Assembly (NCBI GenBank): GCA_032251455.1
Contig: JAVVEG010000012.1
Coordinates: 45,478 to 109,477 of the forward strand
DNA length: 64,000 nucleotides
From: JAVVEG01 sp032251455
Lineage (GTDB): Bacteria; Pseudomonadota; Gammaproteobacteria; Pseudomonadales; Pseudohongiellaceae
Direction of reading: 5' to 3'
Part shown: positions 1-9,583 of the stretch, piece after piece
Numbering within the stretch: the stretch's first letter is position 1
Layout: the number at the start of each line of letters is the position of its first letter
Made by a program: the position numbers and the translations under genes
The notes under the pieces: model-generated
The model's database searches: none
What the model saw: only the letters and a program-made list of their open reading frames with translations
Told to the model about the DNA's origin: nothing

Positions 1-507
1 CTGGTGGCCACCGATGTGGCTGCACGCGGTCTGGATATCGAGGCCATGGATCTGGTGATCAACTACCAGCCCGCCAATGACCCGGATGTATACACCCACC
101 GCATCGGCCGGACTGGTCGGGCTGGGCGCAAGGGGGTGGCCTGTACCCTGTTCAGCGCCGCAGAAGCGCATAAACTGGCCAGACTCCCTGACCGGGACCC
201 CTTGCAGAACCCTGACTCCCTGCCAGACCGCTCGGCACTGGCGCGCAAACCACGCAGCCCCCAGATGCAGACCCTGGAAATAGCCGGTGGCAAGAAGGAT
301 AAACTGCGGGCTGGCGATATCGTTGGCGCCCTGACCCGCGACAATGCCATTCAGGGTAGCGACATTGGCCGGATCACTGTCAATGAGCGGCGCAGCTTTG
401 TCGCAGTCAGAACACAAGCCCTGCAGCCTGCGCTGACCCTGCTGGCCGCCGGCATCAAGGGCCGCTCTTTTCGTGCCCGGGTTGTCAACCCTGCCGGGAA
501 TATGTGA
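1..507 (+). CDS. dbpA: ATP-dependent RNA helicase DbpA, C-terminal part
   Basis: The window opens inside this gene; 168 codons remain and the true start lies upstream. The first residues are helicase motif V (ATDVAARGLD), followed by motif VI (HRIGRTGRAGR) near residues 32-42, so this is the end of the second RecA-like domain of a DEAD-box protein. The last 70 or so residues match the DbpA RNA-binding domain (KDKLRAGDIVGAL, then GRITVNERRSFVAV). In the known family this domain binds hairpin 92 of 23S rRNA and directs the helicase to 50S ribosome assembly. A second DEAD-box gene at 51139-52365 lacks this domain. A small hairpin follows the stop, but there is no convincing terminator before the next gene 33 bp on. 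Confidence 0.93.
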   Translation: MVATDVAARGLDIEAMDLVINYQPANDPDVYTHRIGRTGRAGRKGVACTLFSAAEAHKLARLPDRDPLQNPDSLPDRSALARKPRSPQMQTLEIAGGKKDKLRAGDIVGALTRDNAIQGSDIGRITVNERRSFVAVRTQALQPALTLLAAGIKGRSFRARVVNPAGNM

Positions 508-540
508 TACGTTTGTTGACTCTCAACCAGGAGGTACACC

Positions 541-2034
541 ATGACTGTGACAAAATACGCTTCCCTGCTGACGATACTGTTCCTGTCTGCTTGCGGTGCC
601 CAGGAAGAAAGCAAGCCCGGTCCCGATCTTGCCCCACTAGACCCAGCCCCTGAATCCACTGCGGCGGAACCCCGGGAACCCGATGCCACCCTGGCGCTGG
701 AAACTGAAATTGCACTGGGCAGCGCAGTTAAGCGCCTGTGCTCCTCTGTCCTGGTATCGGGCAGAAGCCAGCAACACGTCATGGCCAGGGAGTTGAGCAG
801 CGCCGTTGCCAGTGGACTTGAATTCAGTATCGACGGGGATCTCGTAACCGGCCACAGTGCGGACCCGGACATGCAGGTACAGGCTCTGTACCGACCGTAT
901 CTGGGCTGCACCCTGATCAAGAATACCTCGGTCGAGGCCTTGCGGCTGCAGTATGCACTGTCCGACTATCCCCAGCCTGCTCCACCTGCGCTGGATAAAC
1001 TCTGGCCTGATGGCGAACGGGTCGATATTCCAAGCAGCCTGCCAGGGGTTGATCTGGCCGCCATCAATGCCGCTGTCGACCAGGCTTTTGTTGATATCGA
1101 ACCGGATCAGAATATCGATACACGGGCCGTGCTGGTCATCCACAAGGGCCGCATCATTGCGGAAAAATATGCCGAACCCTTTCACGCGCAAATGCCGCAA
1201 CTGGGATGGTCGATGACCAAGACCGTCACCGGCGCGCTGACCAGCATGCTGGCCGCCGAGGGTCTGATGCATATCGATTCGCCAGCTACGGTCTCTGAAT
1301 GGCAGAACAGGAATGATCCGCGCCGCCGCATTACCCTGGAAAACCTGCTGCAGATGTCCAGTGGCCTGGAGTACTCGGAGGTGTACACGGCAGGGTCGAT
1401 GTCCGATGTCATTCTGATGCTCTATACCACCGGCGATACCGGCGCCTTCACTGCCAACAAGCCTCTGGCCCAGGAACCGGGCAGCACCTGGTACTATTCC
1501 AGCGGCACCAGCAATCTTATCTCCCGGCTGCAACGCCAGCTGTTCACCAGCCATCAAAACTATTTCAATTACCCGCGCGAGCGTCTGTTCAAGCCGCTGG
1601 CCATGCACTCGGCCGTGCTGGAACCCGATGCCTCCGGCACTTTTGTGGGTTCCTCCTATATGTACGCCACCCCCAGGGACTGGGCCAAAATCGGTTTGCT
1701 GTATCTGCAGGATGGCGTTTGGAATGATCAGCGCCTGTTGCCCGAGGGCTGGGTGGAGTTCAGCCTGACCCCGGCACCAGCGGCACCCGGCGGCAATTAC
1801 GGGGCGCAGATCTGGCTCAACGCCGGTAACGCCGATGACCCGGACAGCAGGCCCATGCCGCAATTCCCGCCCTCCATGTATTACCTGTCTGGCTTCGAGG
1901 GGCAGAACGTGGTCATGTTCCCGGAACAGGAATTGATCGTCGTGCGCATGGGGGTGACTACCCGTGGACCGCGCCCAATCTGGACGCTGGCTGAATCAGT
2001 CCTGACTGCGCTCAGTCAGAGTCAGGCCCAGTGA
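541..2034 (+). CDS. Serine hydrolase of the beta-lactamase/class C superfamily, lipoprotein
   Basis: A 497-residue protein starting behind a strong AGGAGG ribosome site 8 bases before the ATG. Residues 1-18 form a lipoprotein signal ending in LSAC, so the mature protein is probably membrane-anchored in the periplasm. The catalytic S-x-x-K motif is SMTK at residues 224-227 and a YSSGTSN stretch supplies the Y-x-N-like second motif. The fold is that of class C beta-lactamases, D-alanyl-D-alanine carboxypeptidases and EstB-type esterases; the sequence does not decide the substrate. Residues 20-160 are a low-similarity N-terminal extension. It ends tail-to-tail with the convergent proline iminopeptidase, overlapping it by 13 bp. 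Confidence 0.85.
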   Translation: MTVTKYASLLTILFLSACGAQEESKPGPDLAPLDPAPESTAAEPREPDATLALETEIALGSAVKRLCSSVLVSGRSQQHVMARELSSAVASGLEFSIDGDLVTGHSADPDMQVQALYRPYLGCTLIKNTSVEALRLQYALSDYPQPAPPALDKLWPDGERVDIPSSLPGVDLAAINAAVDQAFVDIEPDQNIDTRAVLVIHKGRIIAEKYAEPFHAQMPQLGWSMTKTVTGALTSMLAAEGLMHIDSPATVSEWQNRNDPRRRITLENLLQMSSGLEYSEVYTAGSMSDVILMLYTTGDTGAFTANKPLAQEPGSTWYYSSGTSNLISRLQRQLFTSHQNYFNYPRERLFKPLAMHSAVLEPDASGTFVGSSYMYATPRDWAKIGLLYLQDGVWNDQRLLPEGWVEFSLTPAPAAPGGNYGAQIWLNAGNADDPDSRPMPQFPPSMYYLSGFEGQNVVMFPEQELIVVRMGVTTRGPRPIWTLAESVLTALSQSQAQ

Positions 2035-2963
2035 TCGGTATACTCGATCAGTTTGCTGCTGATGCCGGGCTCGGACAGTGAGTGTCCGGCATCAGGGATA
2101 ATGTGCAATTCAGCTTCAGGATAGGCCTTGTGCAGATCCCAGGCATTTTCCACCGGGCAGATGACATCATAGCGGCCATGCACGATGACCGTGCGCAGAT
2201 GACGAATCCTGTGCACATTGGCGAGCAGATAATCGTCTGTGCTGAAGAAACCACGATTGACAAAATAATGGCACTCGATGCGGGCAAACGCATCGGCAAA
2301 CTTCTCGGCCTGGAACTGATCGGCCGTAACCGGGTCATGCGCCAGCTTCAGGGTTGAACCTTCCCAGCGCGACCAGGCTATGGCCGCCTCTTTCCTGATA
2401 GCCGGGTCCGCGGACAGCAGGCGCCGATGATAGGCATTGACCATCTCGTGCCGCTCCGCTTCCGGAATGGGCGCCAGGTAATGCTCCCACAGATCAGGAA
2501 ACAGGCGGGAGCAGCCGGACTGGTAAAACCAGTCGATCTCTTTTCTGCGCAGCAGGAAAATGCCCCGCAGAAACAACTCAAGACAGCGATCGGCATGGGA
2601 AATGGCATAAGTCAAAGCCAGTGTGGAGCCCCAGGAGCCGCCGAAAACCGACCATTGTTCAATACCCAGATACTGTCGCAGGCGCTCGATATCCGCTACC
2701 AGATCCCAGGTGGTGTTCTCGGCCAGTTCGGCAAACGGGGTACTCCTGCCACAACCGCGCTGATCGAATAGAACGATGCGCCAGCGCTGCGGGTCAAAAT
2801 AACGGCGATATTCCGGATTGATGCCACCACCCGGGCCGCCATGCAGGAACACCACGGGCTTGCCCTGGGGATTGCCAACCTCTTCAAAATACAGGGTGTG
2901 CAAACTGGATACCGGCAGAAAACCGGTGTTGAACGGGTCAATCGGGGGATAAAGCACGGGCAT
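2022..2963 (-). CDS. pip: Proline iminopeptidase (alpha/beta hydrolase, peptidase S33)
   Basis: A 313-residue cytoplasmic hydrolase that removes N-terminal proline from peptides. The family signature is complete: the oxyanion-hole loop HGGPGGG near residues 41-47, the nucleophile elbow GGSWGS with Ser110, an Asp in HGRYDVICP and a His in PDAGHS near the C-terminus. Length matches the family (about 310-320). The start codon lies 3 bp after the stop of the upstream RND permease, so it is probably the last gene of the efflux operon read from about 10.7 kb. Why a peptidase should travel with an RND pump is not evident; co-transcription may simply be positional. Confidence 0.92.
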   Translation of the reverse strand: MPVLYPPIDPFNTGFLPVSSLHTLYFEEVGNPQGKPVVFLHGGPGGGINPEYRRYFDPQRWRIVLFDQRGCGRSTPFAELAENTTWDLVADIERLRQYLGIEQWSVFGGSWGSTLALTYAISHADRCLELFLRGIFLLRRKEIDWFYQSGCSRLFPDLWEHYLAPIPEAERHEMVNAYHRRLLSADPAIRKEAAIAWSRWEGSTLKLAHDPVTADQFQAEKFADAFARIECHYFVNRGFFSTDDYLLANVHRIRHLRTVIVHGRYDVICPVENAWDLHKAYPEAELHIIPDAGHSLSEPGISSKLIEYTDHWA

Positions 2964-2966
2964 GAA

Positions 2967-5900
2967 TCATGATCTCTTGCTTGACGACGCAGCCTGCGTC
3001 CAGGGCTTGGCAACAGCACTGACCCAGAGCCTGCCATAAAAGTCCCGCATCCAGTCCAGAAACACATAGATCACCGGCAGGCAGCTCAGTGCGGCGATGG
3101 TGGAAAACAGCATACCACCGATGACCGCCCTTGCCATGGGAAAATAAGGCGGCCCCATGCCACCAATGCTGGTATCACCCAGGCTCAGCGGCAGCAGCCC
3201 GAACACAGTTGTACCCGCCGTCATCAGGATGGGCCGAATGCGGTCACTGGCTGCCTCGACCACCGCAGCATTGCGCGGCATCCCTGTCTGCCGGTAATAA
3301 TTGATTCTGTCCACCAGCACAATCCCATTGTTCACCACCACGCCAATCAGCACCAGTATGCCGATCAGGGCCATCACGGTGATGCTGGTCCCGGTCAGCA
3401 GGAAAAACCAGAATACGCCAACAATGCCATAGACGATGGAACTGACCACTGCCAGAGGGAACAGCAGGGATTCAAACAGGGCGGCCATGACGATAAAAAT
3501 CATCATGATGGCCAGCAGCATATTGATCAGCATCTGGTTGAGACTGCGATCAAAGTTGCGCACCCCTTCGCCAAAATTCCAGCTTACTCCTTCCGGAAAC
3601 CGCTCTTCATATCGGGCCATCAACGCCGTGACTTCCGCCCGCAACTGCTGCGAACTGATCTCCTCATTGGCGTACTCAAGCCTCAGGCCAAGACCGCTGC
3701 GCCGATCCGTGCGCCGGATATCCGGCAGGGCCTGGGCAATCTCGAACTCTGCCATGGCATCCAGGCGCAACTGCCTGCCATCGGGCAGCGCAATCGGCAG
3801 CGCCATCAAGTCCGACATCACCGCCGGATTGGTCACCTGGAACATGGATACAGTGATATCCACTTCCCCGGCGGCATTGCGGAATGTGCGCAGTTGCTGC
3901 TGACGCAGACCTGTGCTGATGGTACGGGCAAGCTGTTCGGCATCCAGACCCAGCTGCTGCAAGCGTTGTGAATCAAGCAGAATACGCACTTCCTGGCTGC
4001 CGCGCTGAATTTCGGACACCACTTGCGAAACCCCCTCGATTTCCTGCAGAGGCAGTATCAATTCATTGGCCAGGGCAACCAGGGTCTGTGAATCATTACC
4101 CAGCAGGCGCACATCAAAGCCGCTGCCACCCCCTGCACTGCCACTGCGGTCAAAACCGGGGCGGGCGATGGCCGAGCGCGGCATATTCTCCTCGATGAAC
4201 TGACGAATCTGTGCATCTGTGAATTGTCTTTGCTCGGCTGGCAGGAGTTGCAGGGAGGTCTGGGCAGTGCTGCGATTATAAAAGGATTGCATGCTCTCGA
4301 TATCCAGGTTCTGTTTGTTACTCTGCAGGAAATCCTCTATCTGCACCACCAATTGCTCAACCCGGGACAGTTCATAGCTGCCTTCAAGGTTGTAGTAGAT
4401 CCGCAGCTGACTGTCTTCACCCCCCATGGTTTGATCGGCGCTGACCAGTTGCAGCGGAATATAGACCGAGGCCAGCATCAGGATGACCAGGGCAGCACCC
4501 AGTGCCGGTCTGTCCAGCAGGGTTTGCAGCACACGTCGGTAGGTGGCCAGCATGCGTCCCCGGCCCGCAGAGTTGAGCGCAGTTTTTGGTCGGACCCGGC
4601 TCAACAGCAAGGGAATCATGGTAGTGGAGATGAACAGGGAAGCCAGCAAGGACACCACAATGGTGACAGCGACATGGCTGAGAAAGATCGTCATGTCGAT
4701 TTTCTCGCCAATGATATTGGGCAGAAACACGATAGCAGTGGTCAGCGTGCCCGCAACCACAGGGATACCAACAGCCTGAACACCCATCGCCACTGCCTTG
4801 TGGGGTTCATCGGGCATTTTTTCCTGCTGCCGGAAAATACTCTCGCTGATGACCACCGCATTGTCCACCAGCATACCAATGGCCAGCATCAGACCCATCA
4901 AGGACAGGATATTCAGGGAGATGTTGAGCAGATAGAGCGCCGCCAGGGTAATTGTCAGTGAAAACGGCACCGCCGTGGAGACTATCAGGGTCAGGCGAAT
5001 ATCCCTCAGGAACAGGAACAGCACCAGGGTTGAGAGCATGAAACCGATCAACCCGGAACTGGCCACATCACTCAACGATTGCCTGACGCCATCCGCGGAG
5101 TTTTCGGAAATCTGAATACTGATGCCCTGAAAGGCCGGCAGCTGGGCCAGTGCCGCCAGCTCGGCCTCGACCAGGTCTGCAGTTTCCACCAGATTGGCGC
5201 TGGCCTCCTTGGTGATATTCAAACCCACTGCAGGTGCGCCATCAACGCGCCGACCAAAGCTTACCTCGGTCTGGGCCAGATTCACCGCAGCAATGTCACC
5301 CAGGGTGATACCGGCGGAGTTCACCACAAACCCGGCAATATCGTTCATGTCCTGGAACTGCTCATTCACGGTGACGCGCAGATTCTGATTATCTCCACGC
5401 AATTCCCCGGCGGAAATCATCACATTGCTGGCCTGCAGCCGCGACAACAGCGCATTGGTATCCACCCGGTAGGCCTGCAGCTTTTCGGGGTCGAGGGTCA
5501 CCTGGTACGTTCTTTCGGCCAAACCCTGAATATCCACACGGGAAACACCGGGAATTCGCTCGATTCTTTGAATCAACTGGCGGTCAAGCGTCTCCCAGGC
5601 ACTGGCCAGATCTCCCGTCGAGGAAATACGCGCCTGCAACAAGGGCTGGTCGCTGGTGCTGCCGGTAAACACATTCACCCGGCGCAGGTCTGAGGGTAAA
5701 TCGCCACGAATGGCATCGATTTTCTCGCGAATTTCGACACCCTTTACCTTGGCGTCCACATCCCAGCCAAACATCAGGTCGATACGCACCTGGTTGCTGG
5801 AACTTACCGAACGCATGGTGTCGATATTGCTGACCGTGGCCAGGGCATCTTCGAGTATCCGGGTAATATTGCGCTCGTTTTCCTCGGGCGTGGAACCTGG

Positions 5901-6053
5901 GTAATCGACCTGTACGAAGACTCCGGGAAACTGTACCGATGGCATGAACTCCAGTGGCAACAGCCGGGTTGCCGCCAGGCCCAGGGTAACGGCACAGACA
6001 AACAACATCGAGATGGTAACCGGACGGTGCAAAGCCAGCTGGGTCAGCCACAT
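2967..6053 (-). CDS. RND efflux permease (second of two, AcrB/HAE1-like)
   Basis: A 1028-residue inner-membrane proton/substrate antiporter, of usual length for the family. It starts MWLTQLALHRPVTISM, the usual amphipathic start before TM1. The TM4 motif GMLVDNAVVISE keeps only the first of the two aspartates found in AcrB. A second block of membrane segments begins near residue 870 (FPLAVVSSIVYGIVGVFW). Its start is 1 bp past the stop of the first permease, so the two are translationally adjacent. Tandem, non-identical RND permeases sharing one adaptor recall MdtB/MdtC, which form heterotrimers. Heterotrimer formation here is inference. The substrate is unknown. Confidence 0.92.
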   Translation of the reverse strand: MWLTQLALHRPVTISMLFVCAVTLGLAATRLLPLEFMPSVQFPGVFVQVDYPGSTPEENERNITRILEDALATVSNIDTMRSVSSSNQVRIDLMFGWDVDAKVKGVEIREKIDAIRGDLPSDLRRVNVFTGSTSDQPLLQARISSTGDLASAWETLDRQLIQRIERIPGVSRVDIQGLAERTYQVTLDPEKLQAYRVDTNALLSRLQASNVMISAGELRGDNQNLRVTVNEQFQDMNDIAGFVVNSAGITLGDIAAVNLAQTEVSFGRRVDGAPAVGLNITKEASANLVETADLVEAELAALAQLPAFQGISIQISENSADGVRQSLSDVASSGLIGFMLSTLVLFLFLRDIRLTLIVSTAVPFSLTITLAALYLLNISLNILSLMGLMLAIGMLVDNAVVISESIFRQQEKMPDEPHKAVAMGVQAVGIPVVAGTLTTAIVFLPNIIGEKIDMTIFLSHVAVTIVVSLLASLFISTTMIPLLLSRVRPKTALNSAGRGRMLATYRRVLQTLLDRPALGAALVILMLASVYIPLQLVSADQTMGGEDSQLRIYYNLEGSYELSRVEQLVVQIEDFLQSNKQNLDIESMQSFYNRSTAQTSLQLLPAEQRQFTDAQIRQFIEENMPRSAIARPGFDRSGSAGGGSGFDVRLLGNDSQTLVALANELILPLQEIEGVSQVVSEIQRGSQEVRILLDSQRLQQLGLDAEQLARTISTGLRQQQLRTFRNAAGEVDITVSMFQVTNPAVMSDLMALPIALPDGRQLRLDAMAEFEIAQALPDIRRTDRRSGLGLRLEYANEEISSQQLRAEVTALMARYEERFPEGVSWNFGEGVRNFDRSLNQMLINMLLAIMMIFIVMAALFESLLFPLAVVSSIVYGIVGVFWFFLLTGTSITVMALIGILVLIGVVVNNGIVLVDRINYYRQTGMPRNAAVVEAASDRIRPILMTAGTTVFGLLPLSLGDTSIGGMGPPYFPMARAVIGGMLFSTIAALSCLPVIYVFLDWMRDFYGRLWVSAVAKPWTQAASSSKRS

Positions 6054-6054
6054 A

Positions 6055-9000
6055 TCAGCCTCCTTCCGTTACCGGGCCAGCTCCAGGGCCTGTACCAGGA
6101 CCAGAAACAGAGCCAGTTGTCCCGGTTAAACCGGACTGATCCGCAGCAAACTGTTTTCGGTCCAGCAACTGATACATGACCGGAATCACCAGCAAGGTCA
6201 GGAAAGTGGACAGCAGCAGGCCACCAATCACGGTGATGGCCAGGGGCGTGCGGATCTCGGCCCCCTCTCCAATACCCAGAGCCAGAGGCAACATACCCAG
6301 GGTGGTAGTGAAAGTGGTCATCAGGATGGGACGCAGCCGGGAACGCGCTGCTTCGGCGATGGCCGTGCCTTTCGCCAGGCCTTCCAGCCGCAATTGATTG
6401 ATGCGGTCAACCAGGACAATCGCATTGTTGACCACAATCCCGGCCAGCATGATCAGGCCCAGGAAGACGATGACACTGAGCTCGGTTGCAGTCAGGAACA
6501 AGGCCAGAATGGCGCCGGTCAGCGCCAGCGGAATGCTCAGCAGGATGATGAACGGATGCAGCAGGGATTCAAATTGCGAGGCCATGACCAGGTACACCAG
6601 AAAGACCGCCAGCGCCAGGGCAAACAGCAGCGAGTTGAAGCTGCTTTCCAGCTCGGCACTCTGCCCGGCAAAATCAATGCTGACTCCGTAGGGCAGCAAT
6701 ATATCAGCCANNNNNNNNNNNNNNNNNNNNNNNNNNNNNNNNNNNNNNNNNNNNNNNNNNNNNNNNNNNNNNNNNNNNNNNNNNNNNNNNNNNNNNNNNN
6801 NNNNNNNNNNGCACTCTGCCCGGCAAAATCAATGCTGACTCCGTAGGGCAGCAATATATCAGCCAGCAGGGACTGGGCTTCTGCGGTGGCTGCTGCCAGG
6901 TCCGTACCCTGGATCTGTGCTTCCACGGTCACCACGCGCTGCTGGTCAATGCGCATGATTTCACTCGGGCCCACCGTGCGCGTGATTTCGGCAACCGCCG
7001 CCAGGGGGACCGGGTTGGCCGACAAGGGGTTTATCATCAGACTGCCCAGATCGGTGATGCTCTGCCGGGCATCATCCTGCAGGCGCACCAGCACATCAAT
7101 CTGTTGATCGCGCAGACGGTAACGGGTGGCGGTATTGCCCTTGATGGCATTGACCACGGCATTGGAAGCAAGCTGCATATTGATGTTCAACTGCGCCAGC
7201 TTGCGCTGGTCGAATCTGACCTGGGCTTCCGGATAACCGCTGCCCGTATTCGTACTCAGCTCGAGAAAGGAACCCGATTTCTGCAATCTGCGCACCACCA
7301 GATCAGCCACTTCATTCAGGGCAGCAAGCTCGTAACCATACACGTTGATACTCAACGGGGTGGCAAAACTGAACAATTGCGGCCGCTCGGCCGTGGCCGC
7401 AAGAATCCTGCTCTGCCGGGCCAGCAGGGTTCTGAGTTCACGCAGCAACTCATCTTCGGCTTCCCGGTTCAGGCCGGGTGTCAGCAGCAAGGTAAATTCC
7501 GCCTGGTTTTCTCCCTCCTCTTCCGGGTTTGCGGTCAGCTTGTTGCCAGCTCCGGCCGTGGCAAAGACCTCATTGACTCCAGGCAGGGCCAGCAGTTGCC
7601 GGGACAAAACCACCACTTGCTGATCTGTCATCTCGATAGCGGTTCCTGGCACGTATTCCACGCGCACGACCAGTTGACCCTGGGCCATCTCGGGCAATAC
7701 CGTCTGTGGCAGCATCAGCGCCAGTTGCAGGCTCAGGCCCAGGGCAGAAAACGCCATGACCACGGTCAACAATGGCATTTTCAACACCCATGACAGTCCG
7801 CGTTCAAAAAACCTGGTCAACAGAGACAGGCTGCGATCGAACAACACACGCAAGGGCATGAACACGGCATGAGCCAGCAAGCCCAGCAAACGCAGTAGCA
7901 GACTCAGACCGCGCGCCAGCAACCAGGGCAGCAGCACAGTGACAAGCTGCACCAGCAGCAAGGGGACGGCAATAAGCTGTTGAATCCAGCCCTGTTGTCC
8001 CAGCAGTTGCTGCCAGGTCCTGATCACAACAGGAACTGCCTGCCCGGTTGCTTGCGTTTCGGGTCCGGGCAGACGTGCACGCCGGGATGCCAGCATCGGG
8101 ATCAGGGACAGGGCCATCAGCAGAGACACCAGCAACGAATAGGTAATCGTCAGCGCCTGATCGCGGAACAGCTGCCCGGCAATGCCTTCCACGAACACCA
8201 GCGGCAGGAATACCGCAATGGTGGTCAGGGTGGAAGCGGTAATGGCGCCACTCACTTCCCGGGTGCCCGCTTCCGCTGCAGCCTCCAGATCAAAACCGTC
8301 TTCCCGTTTGCGGGCAATGTTTTCCAGCACCACAATGGCATTGTCCACCAGCATGCCTATGGCCAGGGCGAGACCACCAAGCGACATGATGTTCATATCG
8401 ATGGCAGACATGAACATGAAATTGAAGCTGATGATCACCGACAGCGGAATGGTCAGTGAGATGATCAAAGTCGGCCGGATGTCGCCCAGGAACAGGTAAA
8501 TGACGATCATCGCGAGGATGCCACCCAGCGCACCGGAAACCAGCAAATCGTTGATGGCCTGGTCGATGAAGGTGGAGGCATCACTGAGTACCGTCAGCTG
8601 CATATTATCCGGCAACAAGGCCTGCAATTCTGGCAGCCGCGCCTTCACTGCCTCGGCAACCTGAACGATATTGGCATCACCTTCCTTGTAGATGGCTACC
8701 TCCACCGCCTGTTCACCGTTGTGACGGGTGATCGCCGTCGGATCCTTGCTGCCCTGGCGCACTTGCGCAATGTCACTGAGACGGATGAGGCTCTGGTTGC
8801 GGGACAACACGATGGTATTGGCGATATCTTCCACCGAGTTGAACTCATTGAAGGTGCGCACCAGCAGTTGTTGATACCCACTGCGGATCTGACCACCACT
8901 GAGGTTGACATTCTGGGTCCGCAGGCGCTGGGCGATATCATCCAGGCCAAGGCTCAGTTGTGCCAGGGCATCCTGATCTACCAGAACCTGTATTTCATCC

Positions 9001-9578
9001 TCGAGTCCGCCCGAGGCACGGGCTGCCGCCACGCCTTCCACCGTCTCCAGAAACCGGGTTACCCGTAGATCGGCTTCACGTCTGAGCGAGGCCAGAACCT
9101 GACTTTCGGCACGTCCTTGATCGAGCAATACCGCGGAACGTGAATCCGGCACCGTCCGGCTCAGACTGAGGCGCAGAACCGGTTCATTGTTCGGGTTGAA
9201 ACGCAGCAGGGTGGGGGCTTCGATTTCCAGCGGCAGATTGACCTGCTCCATTTTCTCGCGCACATCCAGGCTCGCCAGGTCCATGTTGGTGCCCCAGAAG
9301 AACTCAAGATAGATATCGGAAGTGCCTGCCTTGGAGACGGAACGTATCTGACGCAGGCCCTTGACGGTGGCCAGATTGCCTTCCAGCGGGATAGAGATCA
9401 GGTTTTCGACTTCATTGGGCGCAGAACCGGGGTATTCAGTGCGCACCGTCAGGGTTGGATAAGCCAGTTCCGGCAGCAGATTGACACCCAGCCGTTCCAG
9501 CAGGATAAGGCCAAATACCAGAGCCGCCAGAGTAAACATGGCGACTGTCACCGGACGCCGGATAGCCAGCCCTATCAT
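6055..9578 (-). CDS. RND efflux permease (first of two), interrupted by a run of N
   Basis: Reading frames on both sides of the N run belong to one gene. Deleting the 100 N plus one copy of the 55-bp flanking duplication leaves 3369 bp, an exact multiple of three, giving 1122 residues without a stop. The protein begins MIGLAIRRPVTVAMF and has the TM4 motif GMLVDNAIVVLEN with Asp412. Residues 503-598 form an unusual hydrophobic insertion between TM6 and TM7 (many Leu; pieces such as VQLVTVLLPWLLARG), which explains why it is about 90 residues longer than AcrB-type proteins. It is preceded by the adaptor gene at a 5-bp spacing and followed directly by the second permease. The substrate is unknown. 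Confidence 0.9.
6656..6865. repeat. Run of 100 N flanked by identical 55-bp copies (assembly junction)
   Basis: Bases 6656-6710 and 6811-6865 are identical over 55 bp and flank exactly 100 N (6711-6810). This is what results when two contigs that share a terminal 55-mer are scaffolded with a fixed-size gap. The duplication should be collapsed, and the coding frame of the RND permease supports that. Confidence 0.93.
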
Positions 9579-9583
9579 TGGCC

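Noticed and set aside
637..1863. 408-codon minus-strand open frame opposite the serine hydrolase
   Set aside because: It mirrors the codons of the plus-strand lipoprotein, has no ribosome site and shows no protein-like motifs.
4224..4961. 245-codon plus-strand frame inside the second RND permease
   Set aside because: Antisense shadow with no start signal or domain.
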